Assembly (NCBI RefSeq): GCF_047730175.1
Contig: NZ_CP159833.1
Location: 2,356,001-2,420,000, forward strand
DNA from: Marifrigoribacter sp047730175
GTDB lineage: Bacteria; Bacteroidota; Bacteroidia; Flavobacteriales; Flavobacteriaceae
DNA: 64,000 bases
Reading direction: 5' to 3'
This document shows positions 62,940 through 64,000 of this stretch, piece after piece. How positions within the stretch are numbered: the first letter of the stretch is position 1; each line of letters opens with the position of its first letter. A program made the position numbers and the translations under genes. The notes under the pieces are model-generated. The model saw only the letters and a program-made list of their open reading frames with translations. It was not told where the DNA came from and did not search any database.

Positions 62940-64000
62940 TTATACATCACTGTCTAATAAATCTGTAACAACATGATACCTTGGATCTTCGATTGAAGTT
63001 TCTATTAAAGATTCAAATTTTGGACTGGCTTTTAGTAAGATAACTCTACACTCCGGACTTAAATGAGTTAGCTTTATACTTTTACCTAATGCAAGGTATT
63101 TATTAGTAACATTTTTTAAAGATTCGATACCTGAATGATCACCTACTTTTGATTCAATAAAATCAATTTCTATAGAATCTGGGTCTGTTTTATAATCAAA
63201 TTTCGAGTTAAATGCTTGTGAAGAACCAAAAAATAATGGCCCCCATATCTCATACACTTTAGTCCCATCTTCTTTAATTCTTTTTCTTGCACGAATCATG
63301 GTTGCATTTTTCCATGCAAATACTAATGCCGACATGATTACACCGGCAATTACAGCAATAGCTAAATCTTGCCAAACAGTAATGGCAGATACTGCAATTA
63401 ATACAAAGGCATCAGCTAATGGTATTTTGTTTAATATTCTAAAACTACTCCATGCAAAGGTCCCGATTACTACCATGAACATTACGCCAATTAGAGCAGC
63501 AATAGGAATTTGTTCAATTAAAGGAGCCCCAAATAACACAAAACATAATAAAGCAATTGCGGCAACAATTCCAGAAAGTCTTCCACGACCTCCAGAATTC
63601 ACATTAATAATCGATTGACCAATCATTGCACAGCCACCCATTCCGCCAAACAGTCCATTAAGAATGTTGGCTCCACCTTGAGCTACACATTCTCTATTCC
63701 CACTTCCACGGGTCTCAGTCATATCATCAATTAGGTTTAACGTCATAAGAGATTCAATAAGCCCTACAGCTGCTAATAAAAATGCAGTTGAAACAATTAG
63801 TTGCCAATTGCCTTTTAGTGTATAAAACAAACTAAATATTTGTGATTGAAATTCTGGTAATGAGCCCTGCAATCCTTTTCCACCACCTTCTTTAATAAAA
63901 GAACCAACGGTACTTACATCGAGACCGCCAAATATTGTAATTGCAGCTACAACAATAATTGCAACTAATGCTGCAGGTACTTTTTTGGTGATTTTTGGTA
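62940..64000 (-). CDS. SulP family inorganic anion transporter (5' end outside window)
   Basis: The frame is open to the end of the window (PKITKKVPAALVAIIVVAAI) and continues beyond it, so the internal TTG at about 63872 is not the start. Membrane helices are followed by the SulP signature segment GGANILNGLFGGMGGCAMIG (about 63600-63660). A C-terminal STAS domain (about 62960-63200) has SIEIDFIESKVGDHSGIESL, where the helix-capping DhSG pattern is conserved. Family members move sulfate, bicarbonate or similar anions in symport with Na+ or H+; bicarbonate is likely in a marine bacterium but unproven. Confidence 0.9.
   Translation of the reverse strand, partial: PKITKKVPAALVAIIVVAAITIFGGLDVSTVGSFIKEGGGKGLQGSLPEFQSQIFSLFYTLKGNWQLIVSTAFLLAAVGLIESLMTLNLIDDMTETRGSGNRECVAQGGANILNGLFGGMGGCAMIGQSIINVNSGGRGRLSGIVAAIALLCFVLFGAPLIEQIPIAALIGVMFMVVIGTFAWSSFRILNKIPLADAFVLIAVSAITVWQDLAIAVIAGVIMSALVFAWKNATMIRARKRIKEDGTKVYEIWGPLFFGSSQAFNSKFDYKTDPDSIEIDFIESKVGDHSGIESLKNVTNKYLALGKSIKLTHLSPECRVILLKASPKFESLIETSIEDPRYHVVTDLLDSDV

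Noticed and set aside
1..64000. tRNA, rRNA or riboswitch genes
   Set aside because: I looked for tRNA T-loop patterns and for familiar riboswitch cores in the larger gaps and saw none; small or diverged ones could be missed without a covariance search.

Overview
The window is AT-rich DNA from a member of the Bacteroidota, almost certainly a marine-type Flavobacteriaceae. The evidence is type IX secretion (T9SS) sorting domains of type A and type B, a PorP/SprF protein with an OmpA/PD40 partner, a CAL67264-family membrane protein beside ettA, a LETM1-related protein, tandem M36 peptidases, TTTG/TAnnTTTG promoters, and TTG starts in the menaquinone operon. I saw no rRNA, tRNA, CRISPR array or intact mobile element.

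Layout. (1) 1-4528: a menaquinone operon (menA partial, menC, menE) with a UPF0173 hydrolase and a CPBP membrane protease between the men genes. (2) 4565-5308: a decayed SGNH hydrolase gene. (3) 5872-26877: a same-strand surface adhesin island. It holds a 1278-aa DUF3494/TSP3 protein, a cadherin-like protein, three tandem GEVED paralogues (the last 3210 aa with 27 near-identical 81-aa repeats and a type B sorting domain), then a PorP/SprF protein and an OmpA-family protein. The logical reading is a T9SS-exported adhesin set with its own outer-membrane attachment partners. (4) 26878-27864: almost gene-free DNA with decayed coding traces. (5) 27865-37994: housekeeping and metabolic genes (M24 peptidase, DoxX, MFS, acyl-CoA carboxylase beta, FMN reductase plus MarR, pirin, CAL67264, EttA, HAD), with one probable structured RNA. 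(6) 35150-41609: a decay zone with at least five broken genes among intact ones: an unknown protein, a GH19 endolysin-like gene, a small holin-like membrane gene, a DinB gene and a contractile-tail tube protein. (7) 39725-61932: secreted hydrolases: a PHB-depolymerase-like esterase, two VPS10/BNR proteins each next to an S9 peptidase, two tandem M36 metallopeptidases, and a Cu/Zn SOD lipoprotein. (8) 62008-64000: a TauE/SafE permease, a LysM fragment and a partial SulP transporter.

The organism appears equipped for surface adhesion or gliding and for extracellular protein digestion through the T9SS. The points most worth a second look are the block-duplicated repeat adhesin, three paralogues with one N-terminal domain but three different C-terminal fates, an unrecognised C-terminal domain shared by the first two adhesins, and the remnant of a contractile-injection or phage-tail tube gene with compensating frameshifts in the decay zone.
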